DNA of 64,000 nucleotides from Aeromicrobium senzhongii (GCF_014334735.1 NZ_CP060587.1:2728001-2792000), one strand, 5' to 3'; positions 20,732 to 29,857 are shown, counted from the stretch's first letter. Program-made: numbers and translations. Notes: generated by a model not told the origin, from the sequence alone.

Positions 20732-23260
20732 TCAGCGCGGGCTGACGGACAGCACCCGGACGACCGGCTCGCCGGCCTCGTCCGAGGCATCGAGGTCGAC
20801 CTCGGCCGAGATGCCCCAGTCGCGGTCCTTCTCGGGGTCGTCGAAGACCTGACGGACCTTCCACACGCGCGAGGTCTCATCTTCGACCATGAACAGCTCG
20901 GGGCCGCGGGCCGCAGGCCCGGTGCCGAGCTCGTCGTACTCCTCGCGGTACTCGGCGATCGCCTCGCGCCAGGCCTGCGCGTCCCAGCCCGACTCGGCGT
21001 CGAGCTCGCCCAGCGCGGTCCAGCGGCCGAACGCGGCCAGCTCGACCCGTCGGAACATCGCGTTGCGGACCAGCACCCGGAACGCGCGGGCGTTGGCCGT
21101 GAGCGGGCGCGGGGTGTCGGCACCGGTCGCCTGGGCGCGGACCTCGGCAGGGTCCTGCCCGGGAGCGATGAGCTCCTCCCACTCGTCGAGCAGGCTGGAG
21201 TCGACCTGTCGCACCAGCTCGCCGAGCCACTCGGTCAGGTCGGTCAGCTCGTCGTTGCGCACCGCCTGGGGCACCGTGCGGACGAGGGTCTTGTAGACGT
21301 CCGAGAGGTAGCGCAGGACCAGGCCCTCGGTGCGCGCCAGCTGGTAGTCCGAGACGAGCTCGGAGAACGTCATGGCGCGCTCCCACATCTCGCGCACGAC
21401 CGACTTGGGACGCAGCTCGTAGTCGGCGACCCACGGGTGGCCGTTGCGGTACATCTCGTAGGCCGCGTTCAGCAGCTCCTCGAGCGGCTTGGGGTGCTCG
21501 ACGTCCTCGAGCAGCTCCATGCGCTCGTCGTACTCGATGCCGTCCATCTTCATCTCGGCCACGGCCTCGCCGCGCGCCCGGAAGCGCTGGGCGTTGATGA
21601 TCGGGCGGGGATCGTCGAGCGTCGCCTCGACGACCGAGACGACGTCGAGCGCGTACGTGGGCGACTCGCGGTCGAGCAGGTCGAAGGCCGCCACCGCGAA
21701 GGGCGACAACGGCTGGTTCAGCGCGAAGTTCGCCTGCAGGTCGACCGTCAGGCGCAGGGTGCGGCCCTGCTCGTCGGGCGGGTCGAGCTGCTCGACGACC
21801 TCACCGGCGACGAGCGCCTCGATGATGTTGTCGACCTGCTCGAGCAGCCGGTCCTGGGACTCGGGCGTCTCGCCGCTCTCGCGGATGAGGTGCTCGAGAG
21901 CCGCGCGGGCGTCGCCGGGGCGGGTGATGACGTCGAGCACCATCGCGTGGCTGACCTTCATCCGCGAGACGAGCGGCTCGGGCGTGCCGTTCACGAGCCG
22001 CTCGAACGTGCCGTGACCCCACGACACGAAGCCCTCCGGCGGCTTCTTGCGCTGGATCCGCTTGAGCTTCTTCGGGTCGTCCCCGGCCTTGCGCACGAGC
22101 CGGGCGTTCTCGACCTCGTGGTCGGGCGCCTCGACCACGACGTGGCCCACCGTGTCGTAGCCGGCCCGGCCTGCACGCCCGGCGATCTGTTGGAACTCGC
22201 GCACCTGCAGGTGCCGCTGGCGGGTGCCGTCGTACTTGGACAGACCGCTGAACAGCACCGTGCGGATCGGCACGTTGATGCCGACCCCGAGGGTGTCGGT
22301 GCCGCACACGACCTTGAGCAGGCCCCGTTGCGTCAGCGTCTCGACGAGGCGGCGGTACCGCGGCAGCATGCCGGCGTGGTGCACGCCGATGCCCATCCGG
22401 ATCAGCCGCGAGAGCGTCTTGCCGAACGCCGAGGTGAAGCGGAAGTCGCCCAGCGCCTCGGCGATCGCGTCGCGCTCGGCCCGCGTGGCGACCTTGGCGC
22501 TGGTCAGCGCCTGGGCGCGCTCCAACGCGGCGGCCTGCGAGAAGTGCACGACGTAGACCGGGGTCTGATGGGTCTCGACGAGCTGCTCGAGGGTCTCGTG
22601 GATGGGCGTCGTGACGTACTCGCTGACCAGCGGCACCGGCCGCTCGACCGAGGTCACCGCGACGGTCTCGCGACCCGTCCGGCGGGCGAGGTCCGCCTCC
22701 AGCTTCGTCGTGTCGCCGAGGGTGGCCGACATCAGCAGGAACTGGGCGCGGGGCAGCTCGATCAGCGGCACCTGCCAGGCCCAGCCTCGGTCGGGGTCGG
22801 CGTAGTAGTGGAACTCGTCCATGACGACCGTCGCGATGTCGGCGGCCGCGCCCTCGCGCAGCGCCATGTTCGCCAGGATCTCGGCCGTCGCGGCGATGAT
22901 CGGGGCGTCGGCGTTGACCGCTGCGTCGCCCGTGACCATGCCGACGTTCTCGGCGCCGAAGATCTCGCACAGGTCGAAGAACTTCTCGCTGACGAGGGCC
23001 TTGATCGGCGCGGTGTAGACGCTGCAGCCGCCGCGCGCCAGCGTGGCGCCCATCGCCGCGGTCGCGACCAGGCTCTTGCCCGAGCCCGTCGGGGTCGCGA
23101 GGACCACGTTGGAGCCGGAGACGCACTCGAGGATCGCCTCGTCCTGGGCGGGATACAGCGTCAGGCCGCGGTCCTCGACCCAGCCCATGATCGCCTCGTG
23201 GATGACGTCGACGTCGTCAGTCGGCTCCGGGGGAAGCAGGTCGACCAGTCGTGATGCCAC
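20732..23260 (-). CDS. DEAD/DEAH-box superfamily 2 helicase with C-terminal DUF3516
   Basis: This is an 842-residue Ski2/Mtr4-like helicase. Motif I is TPTGSGKS at 56-63, motif II is VMDEFHYY, motif III is LLMSATLG, and the second RecA domain ends in QIAGRAGRAGYD. Residues from about 400 on form a long C-terminal region matching the actinobacterial DUF3516 type (RMKVSHAMVLDVI, RARGEAVAEMKMDGI, GLVLRYLSDVYKTL). It probably unwinds structured RNA. The start is GTG at 23260, six bases after TAGGCT, so the mRNA appears leaderless. It ends 25 bp before the metalloprotease start and may be read through into tilS. Confidence 0.92.
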   Translation of the reverse strand: MASRLVDLLPPEPTDDVDVIHEAIMGWVEDRGLTLYPAQDEAILECVSGSNVVLATPTGSGKSLVATAAMGATLARGGCSVYTAPIKALVSEKFFDLCEIFGAENVGMVTGDAAVNADAPIIAATAEILANMALREGAAADIATVVMDEFHYYADPDRGWAWQVPLIELPRAQFLLMSATLGDTTKLEADLARRTGRETVAVTSVERPVPLVSEYVTTPIHETLEQLVETHQTPVYVVHFSQAAALERAQALTSAKVATRAERDAIAEALGDFRFTSAFGKTLSRLIRMGIGVHHAGMLPRYRRLVETLTQRGLLKVVCGTDTLGVGINVPIRTVLFSGLSKYDGTRQRHLQVREFQQIAGRAGRAGYDTVGHVVVEAPDHEVENARLVRKAGDDPKKLKRIQRKKPPEGFVSWGHGTFERLVNGTPEPLVSRMKVSHAMVLDVITRPGDARAALEHLIRESGETPESQDRLLEQVDNIIEALVAGEVVEQLDPPDEQGRTLRLTVDLQANFALNQPLSPFAVAAFDLLDRESPTYALDVVSVVEATLDDPRPIINAQRFRARGEAVAEMKMDGIEYDERMELLEDVEHPKPLEELLNAAYEMYRNGHPWVADYELRPKSVVREMWERAMTFSELVSDYQLARTEGLVLRYLSDVYKTLVRTVPQAVRNDELTDLTEWLGELVRQVDSSLLDEWEELIAPGQDPAEVRAQATGADTPRPLTANARAFRVLVRNAMFRRVELAAFGRWTALGELDAESGWDAQAWREAIAEYREEYDELGTGPAARGPELFMVEDETSRVWKVRQVFDDPEKDRDWGISAEVDLDASDEAGEPVVRVLSVSPR

Positions 23261-23266
23261 CCGTGC

Positions 23267-23272
23267 AGCCTA
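23267..23272 (-). promoter_or_regulatory. -10 hexamer TAGGCT of helicase gene (leaderless)
   Basis: TAGGCT, then six bases, then the GTG start at 23260. No Shine-Dalgarno sequence is present. Confidence 0.6.
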
Positions 23273-23309
23273 GGCGCCGCGACCAGGGCGGCCTGCGGCG
23301 ACGGGCTTC

Positions 23310-24692
23310 CTAGGCACCGCAGGCACAGTCGGCCATCGCGGCCACGACCCGGTCGAGGGCCGCCTGGGTGACGAACGGGTTCACGCCCTCGGTGTCGTCG
23401 GACATCAGCGCGAACGCGACCGGCCGGCCGCCCGACAGGGTCACCACGCCCGCCAGCGCATGAACACCCGTGAGGGTCCCGGTCTTGGCCCGGACCAGAC
23501 CTCGTGCCTGTCCCGACTGCACGTAGCGATCCTCGAGCGTGCCGCTGAACCCGCCGACCGGCAGTCCGCTGAGGATCGACCCGAGCCGAGGCGTCTCGGA
23601 GACCTCGGCCATCGTCTCGGCCAGCGTCCGCGCGGAGATGCGGTTCTTGCGCGACAGCCCGCTGCCGTCGTTGATCACCAGGCCGGCCATGTCCACGCCG
23701 GCATCGGCGAGGACCTGCGCGACGACCTCGGCGCCCCCGGCGAAGGAGCCGGGCTCGCCCGCCTTGATCGCCGCCTGGCGCAGGAGCACCTCGGCGACCT
23801 CGTTGTCGGAGTCGGCGAGGAACTGCTCGACGATCCGCGACAGCGGCGCGCTGCGCACGGTGGCGATCGTCGTGCCCGAGGCCTCGGTCTGCGTCGGCGT
23901 GCCCGTGACGTCGACACCGCGTGCCTGCAGCAGCTCGGCGAACCGGCGGGCGGCGTCGGCGGCGGGATCGGTCGAGCGCCCGGCACCCACGCGTCCGCGA
24001 TCGACCCACAGCGGGCTGACCGGCGCGACGACGCCGCCGACGTAGCCCTCCTCCCACGCGGGGCTGACCGCCGGGCCCACGAAGAGGGAGACGTCGTAGC
24101 CGAGCGTGACCGGCCCGCGACCCACCTGCTTGGCGGTGGCGGCGGCGAGGGTTGCGAGGTCCGCTCGCTCGACCGAGGAGCCCTTCGACTTCGTGTCCGT
24201 CAGGTACGGGTCGCCGCCACCCACGAGGACGAGGCGCTGCCCGTCGCGCACGACCGTGGTCTCGAACCGGGCGTCCGGCCCCCACTCCTGCAGTACCGCC
24301 ACCGCAGTCAGCAGCTTCGTGGTGGAGGCGGGGATCTGCGCACCCTCGGCGTCGTCGATCAGCACGGCGCCGTCGCGGGCGTCGACGGCCACGAGGCTCG
24401 TCCGACCGCCCAGCGCCTCGGACTGCAGCGGTCCGGCGACGGCCGTGGCCAGGGCACCCGCGTCGATCGGGCCCGAGCCGACGGTCGCCGCCTCGTCGGG
24501 GTCGGGCGACTGCGTGGCCAGACCTTCCGGCGGTGTCACGTATTGCGGGGCGCACGGCCCGTCGCACAAGATGGGGTTCAGGTCACCGCGTACGTAGAGC
24601 GCCGCGATCGACGCGAGGGTGACCAGCACGAGCAACGGCAGCACCCATGCGGCAGGCGTTCTTCGCCCCCTGCGGGCGCCACGGGCTGTCAC
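23310..24692 (-). CDS. dacB: D-alanyl-D-alanine carboxypeptidase/endopeptidase (PBP4 family)
   Basis: This 460-residue class C penicillin-binding protein trims peptidoglycan stem peptides outside the membrane. An N-terminal signal anchor (about residues 14-33) is followed by the three active-site motifs: ASTTK with nucleophile Ser123 and Lys126, SDN in [15 protein letters not shown], and KTGTLTG near the C terminus. The [15 protein letters not shown] segment is also typical of the DacB type. The start is GTG 24692, seven bases after TAGTCT. It is divergent from ppa. Four cysteines, in two close pairs (ILCDGPCAP and the C-terminal CACGA), could form disulfides. Confidence 0.94.
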   Translation of the reverse strand: MTARGARRGRRTPAAWVLPLLVLVTLASIAALYVRGDLNPILCDGPCAPQYVTPPEGLATQSPDPDEAATVGSGPIDAGALATAVAGPLQSEALGGRTSLVAVDARDGAVLIDDAEGAQIPASTTKLLTAVAVLQEWGPDARFETTVVRDGQRLVLVGGGDPYLTDTKSKGSSVERADLATLAAATAKQVGRGPVTLGYDVSLFVGPAVSPAWEEGYVGGVVAPVSPLWVDRGRVGAGRSTDPAADAARRFAELLQARGVDVTGTPTQTEASGTTIATVRSAPLSRIVEQFLADSDNEVAEVLLRQAAIKAGEPGSFAGGAEVVAQVLADAGVDMAGLVINDGSGLSRKNRISARTLAETMAEVSETPRLGSILSGLPVGGFSGTLEDRYVQSGQARGLVRAKTGTLTGVHALAGVVTLSGGRPVAFALMSDDTEGVNPFVTQAALDRVVAAMADCACGA

Positions 24693-24699
24693 GTGCGTC

Positions 24700-24705
24700 A
24701 GACTA
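24700..24705 (-). promoter_or_regulatory. -10 hexamer TAGTCT of dacB (leaderless)
   Basis: TAGTCT is seven bases upstream of the dacB GTG at 24692, within the 47-bp spacer shared with ppa. The opposite strand in the same place reads GACTATG, possibly part of the ppa promoter. Confidence 0.55.
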
Positions 24706-24739
24706 TGTGACAGCCATTCCCAGCCAAGCCGGAGGAACC

Positions 24740-25234
24740 GTGTTTTTCGACGTCACCGTGGAGATCCCCAAGGGCGAGCGCAACAAGTACGAGCTCGACC
24801 ACAAGACGCACCGCATCCGGCTGGACCGCACGCTGTTCACGTCGATGCAGTACCCGGCCGACTACGGCTTCATCGACAACACCCTCGGCAACGACGGCGA
24901 CCCGCTCGACGCGCTCGTCATCCTGCCCTTCCCGACGTTCCCCGGCTGCGTCATCGAGTGCCGCGCGATCGGCATGTTCAAGATGACCGACGAGGCCGGC
25001 GGCGACGACAAGATCCTGTGCGTCCCCGCGGGCGATCCGCGCCACGAGCACCTGCAGGACGTCGGCGACGTGTCCGACTTCGATCTCAGTGAGATCCAGC
25101 ACTTCTTCGAGACCTACAAGGACCTCGAGCCCGGTAAGTCCGTCGAGGAAGGCTCCGAGTGGGTCGGCCGCGAAGAGGCCGAGGCCGAGATCCACGCCAG
25201 CTTCAAGCGCTTCGAGGACAACGGCGGCTACTGA
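24740..25234 (+). CDS. ppa: Inorganic pyrophosphatase
   Basis: A family I soluble pyrophosphatase of 164 residues, which hydrolyses PPi and pulls biosynthetic reactions forward. Visible motifs are [29 protein letters not shown], the metal-binding signature [10 protein letters not shown], and [10 protein letters not shown]. The length is right for actinobacterial enzymes. The start is GTG at 24740 with GGAGG at 24731-24735, four bases ahead; the frame extends upstream to an ATG inside dacB, which is not credible. In contrast to many neighbours this gene has a classical ribosome binding site. A long hairpin follows 20 bp after the stop. Confidence 0.97.
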   Translation: MFFDVTVEIPKGERNKYELDHKTHRIRLDRTLFTSMQYPADYGFIDNTLGNDGDPLDALVILPFPTFPGCVIECRAIGMFKMTDEAGGDDKILCVPAGDPRHEHLQDVGDVSDFDLSEIQHFFETYKDLEPGKSVEEGSEWVGREEAEAEIHASFKRFEDNGGY

Positions 25235-25254
25235 GCCACGCCCCGTCCCCGCGC

Positions 25255-25315
25255 GAGAATTGCTCCGGGTTCTACCTTTCGGGAGTCTTGAAAGGTGGAA
25301 CCCGGAGCAATTCTC
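25255..25315. repeat. Long inverted repeat (26-bp arms, 9-nt loop) between convergent genes
   Basis: Left arm 25255-25280, loop 25281-25289, right arm 25290-25315. The arms match at 25 of 26 positions (one T/G position gives a G-U pair in RNA); the outer arm begins GAGAATTGCTCCGGGTTC. It sits between the ends of ppa (+) and the TetR gene (-). There is no T-run on either side, so it is not a standard intrinsic terminator, though it could stop or stabilise transcripts from both directions. Its near-perfect length resembles REP-like or MITE-like elements. Confidence 0.85.
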
Positions 25316-25326
25316 GGGGCAGGCGG

Positions 25327-25944
25327 CTATTCGCCGTCGCGCGCCTCGCGCCGAGGGCGGACCAGTCCGGCCAGCACGACCCCGAAGACGTCCGGGTCGA
25401 CCTTCGGGTCGAGCGCGCGCAGACCGCCGAGGCCGGCACCCAGCGCCAGCAGCGCCGTGGCGACGTGCTCGACGGGGATCGTCGTCTCGAGGTCGGCCTC
25501 CTCGATCGTGGCCGAGATCAGCTGCCCGATCAGCCGGCGGATCTCGCGGTGACGCTTGACCAGCTCGGAGGCGACCCACGGGTTGTGCCGCGCGACCGCC
25601 GCGAACTCGACCTCCAGGGCCGTCCACTGCGGCTCGCCCAAGCCCGTCCGCGACCACTCGACGAAGCTCTTCAGCCGCGAGTCGAGGGACGTGTCCTCGG
25701 AGAACACCGCCTGCACGAGGCGGATCTTCTCGGCATGGATGGTGTCGAGCACCGCCATGCAGAGCTCTTCCTTGCCGGCGAAGTTGGAGTAGACGGCTCC
25801 CTTGGAGAAGCCCGCCTCGACGGCGACCTTGTCCAACGAGGTTCCGGCATAGCCGACGGCGAGGAACATCTGCGCCGCGACCTCGATCAGGCGTTCGCGC
25901 GTCTGTCGCTGACGCTCGGCCCGGCTCACCTTCGTTTCCGACAC
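25327..25944 (-). CDS. TetR family transcriptional regulator
   Basis: The N terminus has a TetR helix-turn-helix: RERLIEVAAQMFLAVGYAGT then SLDKVAVEAGFSKGAVYSNF and AGKEELCMAVLD. The remainder is an all-helical ligand and dimer domain. I place the start at GTG 25944 (205 residues) because GAGGAG lies six bases before it and TACCAT provides a -10 further up; an ATG at 25965 would add seven residues but lacks a ribosome site. A perfect palindrome (25964-25976) overlaps the promoter, suggesting self-repression. The gene is divergent from the SCO6745-type gene, a possible target. The ligand is unknown. Confidence 0.9.
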   Translation of the reverse strand: MSETKVSRAERQRQTRERLIEVAAQMFLAVGYAGTSLDKVAVEAGFSKGAVYSNFAGKEELCMAVLDTIHAEKIRLVQAVFSEDTSLDSRLKSFVEWSRTGLGEPQWTALEVEFAAVARHNPWVASELVKRHREIRRLIGQLISATIEEADLETTIPVEHVATALLALGAGLGGLRALDPKVDPDVFGVVLAGLVRPRREARDGE

Positions 25945-25963
25945 GATCGGCTCCTCTTCTCGC

Positions 25964-25976
25964 ATACCGATGGTAT
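25964..25976. promoter_or_regulatory. Palindromic operator candidate for the TetR regulator
   Basis: ATACC-GAT-GGTAT is a 13-bp perfect palindrome (5-bp arms). It overlaps the presumed -10 TACCAT of the regulator gene on the minus strand, about 20 bases before the preferred GTG start. TetR proteins commonly repress their own promoters from such a position. Confidence 0.45.
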
Positions 25977-26023
25977 CTGAGTTCGGGGGACAGTCTCCAC
26001 CCTTCGGCGATTTCGCGCGCGGC

Positions 26024-26029
26024 TAGGGT
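26024..26029 (+). promoter_or_regulatory. -10 hexamer TAGGGT of SCO6745-type gene (leaderless)
   Basis: TAGGGT is followed after six bases by the ATG at 26036. Confidence 0.6.
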
Positions 26030-26035
26030 CGGGCC

Positions 26036-26863
26036 ATGACTTCACGGGCGATGTGGAATGCGATCGAGACCCTGCACGCGGGCGTCTACTTCGCGCCGGA
26101 CTCCAAGGCCCGGTACGAGGCGGCCGGGCTCAAGGGCTACTGGATGGGCTACTTCGCCAGCCGGTCGGCCGCGCTCGGCACGCCCGGGCCGGCCCTGGTG
26201 GTCGCCACGTTCCACGGCTTCGCTCCGCGACTGGTCGAGCGAGCCGTGCCGGACGCGTGGCGCCTGGCCGAACGCGATCAGGTGCTCGAGGCCCGGTACG
26301 CCTTGGCCCGCGGCCTGCTCGACCCCATCAGCCACGGTGCCGCCGCCCTCGCGCCCCGGGTCCGGGCGGTGCTGAACGGCGTCGACTGGGCCGGCAAGCC
26401 GCTCGCGGCCGCCCACGCCGACCTGCCCGTCTCGGACGATCCGGTCGTCGACTTCTGGCAGGCGGTGACCGCCCTGCGCGAGTACCGCGGCGACTGCCAT
26501 CTCGCGGTCCTCACGGCAGCCGGGCTCGACGGTGCCGCGGCCAACGCCCTGGCCTCGGGCACCGGGTGGGCGTGGTTCGCCGACCAGCGCACGATGCGCG
26601 GCTGGACCGAGCAGGAGTGGGCGCAGGCCATAGCCGGCCTGGTCACGCGGGGCTGGCTGAACGCCGACGGCACCGGCACCGAGACCGGCATCGCCGCGCG
26701 CGCCCAGTTGGAGGACGCCACCGACCGCGTCGTGGCGGCCGGCCTCGACCGCGAGGCGACGTCGCGACTGGTGACCCTCGAGGCAGAGCTGGTCGCCCTG
26801 GCGGACGACTGGGCCGCGGCGCACCCCGCCCTCGCGCCCAGCCGCACCGCTCACGCGCGCTGA
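26036..26863 (+). CDS. SCO6745 family (SalK-like, winged-helix) protein
   Basis: This 275-residue protein starts MTSRAMWNAIETLHAGVYFAPDSKARYEAAGL and contains YWMGYFASRSAALGTPGPALVVATFHGF, the pattern of the conserved actinobacterial SCO6745 family. Members have a mixed helical fold with a winged-helix-like part (MRGWTEQEWAQAIAGLVTRGWL), and some are found beside natural-product clusters as SalK-like proteins. Their biochemical function is not known. There is no signal peptide. Start ATG 26036 is preceded by TAGGGT, indicating a leaderless mRNA. It is divergent from the TetR gene and 55 bp ahead of cobT. It could be a target of that TetR regulator. Confidence 0.75.
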   Translation: MTSRAMWNAIETLHAGVYFAPDSKARYEAAGLKGYWMGYFASRSAALGTPGPALVVATFHGFAPRLVERAVPDAWRLAERDQVLEARYALARGLLDPISHGAAALAPRVRAVLNGVDWAGKPLAAAHADLPVSDDPVVDFWQAVTALREYRGDCHLAVLTAAGLDGAAANALASGTGWAWFADQRTMRGWTEQEWAQAIAGLVTRGWLNADGTGTETGIAARAQLEDATDRVVAAGLDREATSRLVTLEAELVALADDWAAAHPALAPSRTAHAR

Positions 26864-26918
26864 GCCAGGCGTGGGCCCCACACCCCGGGATCCACGAGCG
26901 GCGCGGGACACTGGGCGC

Positions 26919-27938
26919 ATGATCACGCCACCCTCCCCGACCGCTCGGGACGCTGCTCGTGACCGCCTCGCCGGGCTCGCCATCCCGGCCGGCGCCCTGG
27001 GCCGACTCGGGGAGGTCGCCGTGTGGTGGTCCTCGGTGCGCGGCGAGACGACGCCCGCTCCCCCGTCGCACGTGCGAGCCGTGGTGTTCGCGGGCGACCA
27101 CGGTGTCGCCTCCCACGGGGTCTCGGCCTACCCGGCGGCCATCACCGGCGCGATGGTGCGCGCGTTCGTGAGCGGCGTCGCCGGCGTCTCGGTGCTGGCC
27201 CGCCAGCACGACGTGACGCTGCGCGTGCTGGACCTGGGCGTCGACGGCGACTTCCCCGACCTCGATCCCGCCCTCGGCGAGTTCAAGGTGCGCCGTGGGA
27301 CCGAGCCGATCCACCTCGCCGACGCGATGACCGCGGACGAGACCCGCCGGGCCATCGACGCCGGCCGTCGGATCGCCGAGCAGGAGATCGCGGCCGGCGC
27401 CGACCTGCTGATCGGCGGCGACATGGGTATCGGCAACACGACCCCCGCCGTCGCCCTGATCGCCGCGGCCTTGGGCCTCCCGGCCGACGAGGTCGTCGGA
27501 CGCGGCACCGGCATCGACGACGCCGGACTCGCGCTGAAGACGGACGTCGTCGCGACGGCGCTGGAGCGAGCCGGCGACCGGGTGTCCGATCCCGTCGAGT
27601 TGCTGACCGCGATCGGCAGCCCCGACCTCGCCGCGCACGCGGCCTTCATCGCGGCCGCCGCCGAGGCAGGCGTGCCGGTGCTGCTGGACGGCGTGATCTC
27701 CGTGGCCGCCGCAACGGTGGCCGAGCGGCTCAGCCCCGGCGCCACGGCCTGGATGGCCGCGGGCCACCGGTCGACCGAGAAGGCGCAGTGGCGCGCCCTC
27801 GAGGCCCTCGGCCTCTCACCGCTGGTCGACGTCGACATGCGCCTGGGCGAGGGCTCGGGCGCCGTGGCCGCTGTTCCCCTCCTGCGCTCGGCCGCGCTCC
27901 TGCTGTCCCAGATGGCTCTCCTGGACGAGTTGATGTGA
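26919..27938 (+). CDS. cobT: Nicotinate-nucleotide--dimethylbenzimidazole phosphoribosyltransferase
   Basis: CobT activates the lower ligand of B12, forming alpha-ribazole phosphate from nicotinate mononucleotide and dimethylbenzimidazole. The 339-residue protein shows VVFAGDHGVASHGVSAYP, the GGDMGIGNTTPAVALIAAAL phosphate loop, GRGTGIDDAGL, and MRLGEGSGAVAAVPLL, whose first Glu is the catalytic base. Start ATG 26919 is preceded by GACACT six bases upstream, a weak -10 that would fit leaderless expression. It overlaps cobS by 4 bp (GTGA). Together with cobS and the opposite-strand cobU it completes nucleotide loop assembly. Confidence 0.95.
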   Translation: MITPPSPTARDAARDRLAGLAIPAGALGRLGEVAVWWSSVRGETTPAPPSHVRAVVFAGDHGVASHGVSAYPAAITGAMVRAFVSGVAGVSVLARQHDVTLRVLDLGVDGDFPDLDPALGEFKVRRGTEPIHLADAMTADETRRAIDAGRRIAEQEIAAGADLLIGGDMGIGNTTPAVALIAAALGLPADEVVGRGTGIDDAGLALKTDVVATALERAGDRVSDPVELLTAIGSPDLAAHAAFIAAAAEAGVPVLLDGVISVAAATVAERLSPGATAWMAAGHRSTEKAQWRALEALGLSPLVDVDMRLGEGSGAVAAVPLLRSAALLLSQMALLDELM

Positions 27939-28714
27939 GCCGGTTCTCCGACGCCGTCCGCCTCTCCGCGGGCACGTTCAGCGCCGTCCCGGTCCCGGCG
28001 CCGCGTCGCGTCGACCGCGAGACGGCCGGCATCGCCGTCGCGATCGCTCCCCTCGCGGTGCTGCCGGTGGGCGTGTTCGTCGCTCTCGTGGCGTGGGGCG
28101 CGCGCGAGCTGGGACTGGAGCCGGTCGTCGTCGGAGCACTCGCCATCGGCGCGGGCGCCTGGGCCACGCGCGGGTTCCACCTGGACGGACTGGCGGACAC
28201 GGCGGACGCGCTGGCGTCCTCCTACGACCGTGATCGAGCCCTGACGGTCGCCCGCACCGGCGACGTCGGACCGGCCGGCGCGGCCACCCTCGTCCTCGTC
28301 CTGCTCGTCCAGGCCGCCTCGGCCGGCTTCGTCGCCGCCTGCTGGCCGTGGGGACCTGCGGCGGTCGGCGTCCTGTGGTGCCTCGCGCGCGCCGGCGCCA
28401 CGGTGGGCCTGCGGCGGGGCGTCCCGGCAGCCCGTCAGGACGGCATGGGCGCCACCTTCGCCGGCAGCGTGCACCCGCTGGTCCTCGTCGTCGTCTGGCT
28501 GCTCGTCGCCGCGATCGCCGTGGCGACCACCGGCCTCACGGCTGCCCCCATGGCACACGGGCTGGTCACCGCCGTGGTGACACTGGTGGCCGTCTTCGCC
28601 GTCGTGACGCACGTCGTCCGCCGCCTCGGCGGCATCATCGGCGACGCCGTGGGCGCGAGCGTCGAGATCGCCCTCGTGGTCCTGCTGGTCGGGTTCTCGG
28701 CGGTCGTCGGATGA
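27935..28714 (+). CDS. cobS: Adenosylcobinamide-GDP ribazoletransferase (cobalamin synthase)
   Basis: CobS is an integral membrane enzyme that joins adenosylcobinamide-GDP with alpha-ribazole (phosphate) to give cobalamin. The 259-residue protein has the hallmark ATRGFHLDGLADTADALASS with the metal-binding aspartates, followed by the DRDRALTVARTGDVGPAGA block, then several hydrophobic helices and RRLGGIIGDAVGASVEIA near the C terminus. The GTG start at 27935 overlaps the cobT stop, and the stop overlaps tag. Length is within the family range. Confidence 0.95.
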   Translation: MSRFSDAVRLSAGTFSAVPVPAPRRVDRETAGIAVAIAPLAVLPVGVFVALVAWGARELGLEPVVVGALAIGAGAWATRGFHLDGLADTADALASSYDRDRALTVARTGDVGPAGAATLVLVLLVQAASAGFVAACWPWGPAAVGVLWCLARAGATVGLRRGVPAARQDGMGATFAGSVHPLVLVVVWLLVAAIAVATTGLTAAPMAHGLVTAVVTLVAVFAVVTHVVRRLGGIIGDAVGASVEIALVVLLVGFSAVVG

Positions 28715-29313
28715 CCTTCATCGGACCGGACGGCGCACCGCGCTGCGACTGGGCCGGCGGCGCGCCCGGATTCGTCGAGTACCACGACACCGAGTGGGGC
28801 TTCCCGGTCGACGACGACGTGCGGCTGTTCGAGAAGTTCTGTCTCGAGGGCTTCCAGTCCGGGCTGTCGTGGCGCACCATCTTGGACAAGCGCGAGAACT
28901 TCCGCGCCGCGTTCGCCGGGTTCGACCTCGAGACGGTCGCCGGCTACGACGAGTCCGACGTCGCCGGCCTGCTGCAGGACGCGGGCATCGTCCGCCACCG
29001 GGGCAAGATCGAGGCCACGATCAACAACGCCGCCCGCGCCCTGGAGCTGATCGAGACCGAGGGCTCACTGGCGGCGTACGTCTGGCGGCACGAGCCGGAC
29101 CCCGCCGAGGTGCCCGTGCCCCAGTCGCTGACCACCTCGCCGACGGCCATCGCGATGTCGAAGGACCTCAAGAAGCGCGGCTGGAAGTTCGTCGGCCCCA
29201 CGACGGTCTTCTCGTTCATGGAGGCCATGGGGCTGATCAACGACCACACCCACGACTGCGTCGTCCGGGCGCGGGTCGACGCCGCCCGCGACGCCTTCGT
29301 GCGCCCGTCCTGA
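28711..29313 (+). CDS. tag: DNA-3-methyladenine glycosylase I
   Basis: Tag removes 3-methyladenine from alkylated DNA. This 200-residue protein shows RCDWAGGAPGFVEYHDTEWG at its start, carrying the first Zn ligands (Cys, His), then LFEKFCLEGFQSGLSWRTIL with the catalytic Glu region, VPQSLTTSPTAIAMSKDLKK, and the C-terminal HTHDC that completes the zinc snap. Its ATG overlaps the cobS stop as ATGA. There is no functional reason to expect repair with B12 synthesis, so the coupling is probably expression convenience. It is convergent with cobU, 7 bp apart. Confidence 0.95.
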   Translation: MTFIGPDGAPRCDWAGGAPGFVEYHDTEWGFPVDDDVRLFEKFCLEGFQSGLSWRTILDKRENFRAAFAGFDLETVAGYDESDVAGLLQDAGIVRHRGKIEATINNAARALELIETEGSLAAYVWRHEPDPAEVPVPQSLTTSPTAIAMSKDLKKRGWKFVGPTTVFSFMEAMGLINDHTHDCVVRARVDAARDAFVRPS

Positions 29314-29320
29314 CCCGAGG

Positions 29321-29851
29321 TCAGAGCCGCAGGACGCGACCCGAGACCACGAGCAGCACCTCGTCGCAGTCGTCGGCGAACCGCTGGTTGACCGTGCCGA
29401 GCAGATCACGGAACAACCGGCCCGAGCGGGTCTCGGGAACGACGCCCCACCCGACCTCGTTGGTCACCACGACGACGTCCTCGGCATGGGCGGTCATCGC
29501 CAGGATCGCGTCCTCGACCCGCTTCCACAGCAGCGGCTCCCACTCGTCGAGCGTCTTGTCCCAGCCGTCGAGCTCGTCGATCAACGCGGTGACCCAGGTG
29601 CCGAGGCAGTCGATGATCACCGGGGTGTCGGCCATCGCGATCGCCTGCTCGAGATCGGCGGTCTCGACCGTCTTCCAGTGCTCGGGACGACGCTCACGAT
29701 GTGCTTGGACCCGCGCCGCCCAGTCGGGGTCGAACTCGGGGTCCGGCGGCGGGCCGGGGGCGACGTACGTGACGTCGGGCGCGCCGACGACCAACGACTC
29801 GGCCTGGAACGACTTGCCGGAGCGCACACCACCGGTGATCAGGGTCCTCAT
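29321..29851 (-). CDS. cobU: Adenosylcobinamide kinase / adenosylcobinamide-phosphate guanylyltransferase
   Basis: CobU phosphorylates adenosylcobinamide and transfers GMP to it, yielding adenosylcobinamide-GDP for CobS. The 176-residue protein has the P-loop GGVRSGKS at its N terminus, then HRERRPEHWKTVE (with the guanylyl-accepting histidine region), VIIDCLGTWVTALIDE and VVVTNEVGWGVVPETRSGRLFRDLLG, all typical. The ATG at 29851 is chosen over a GTG one codon earlier because TAGGCT ends six bases before it. It is separated from cobST by strand but only 600 bp away. Confidence 0.95.
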   Translation of the reverse strand: MRTLITGGVRSGKSFQAESLVVGAPDVTYVAPGPPPDPEFDPDWAARVQAHRERRPEHWKTVETADLEQAIAMADTPVIIDCLGTWVTALIDELDGWDKTLDEWEPLLWKRVEDAILAMTAHAEDVVVVTNEVGWGVVPETRSGRLFRDLLGTVNQRFADDCDEVLLVVSGRVLRL

Positions 29852-29857
29852 CACCGC

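Noticed and set aside
20354-23254. 966-codon + strand frame opposite the helicase
   Set aside because: Antisense shadow; the helicase on the minus strand has all motifs and a promoter.
25945-25965. ATG at 25965 as start of the TetR gene
   Set aside because: It overlaps a palindromic operator and has no ribosome site, while GTG 25944 has GAGGAG at six bases. Not excluded, only less likely.
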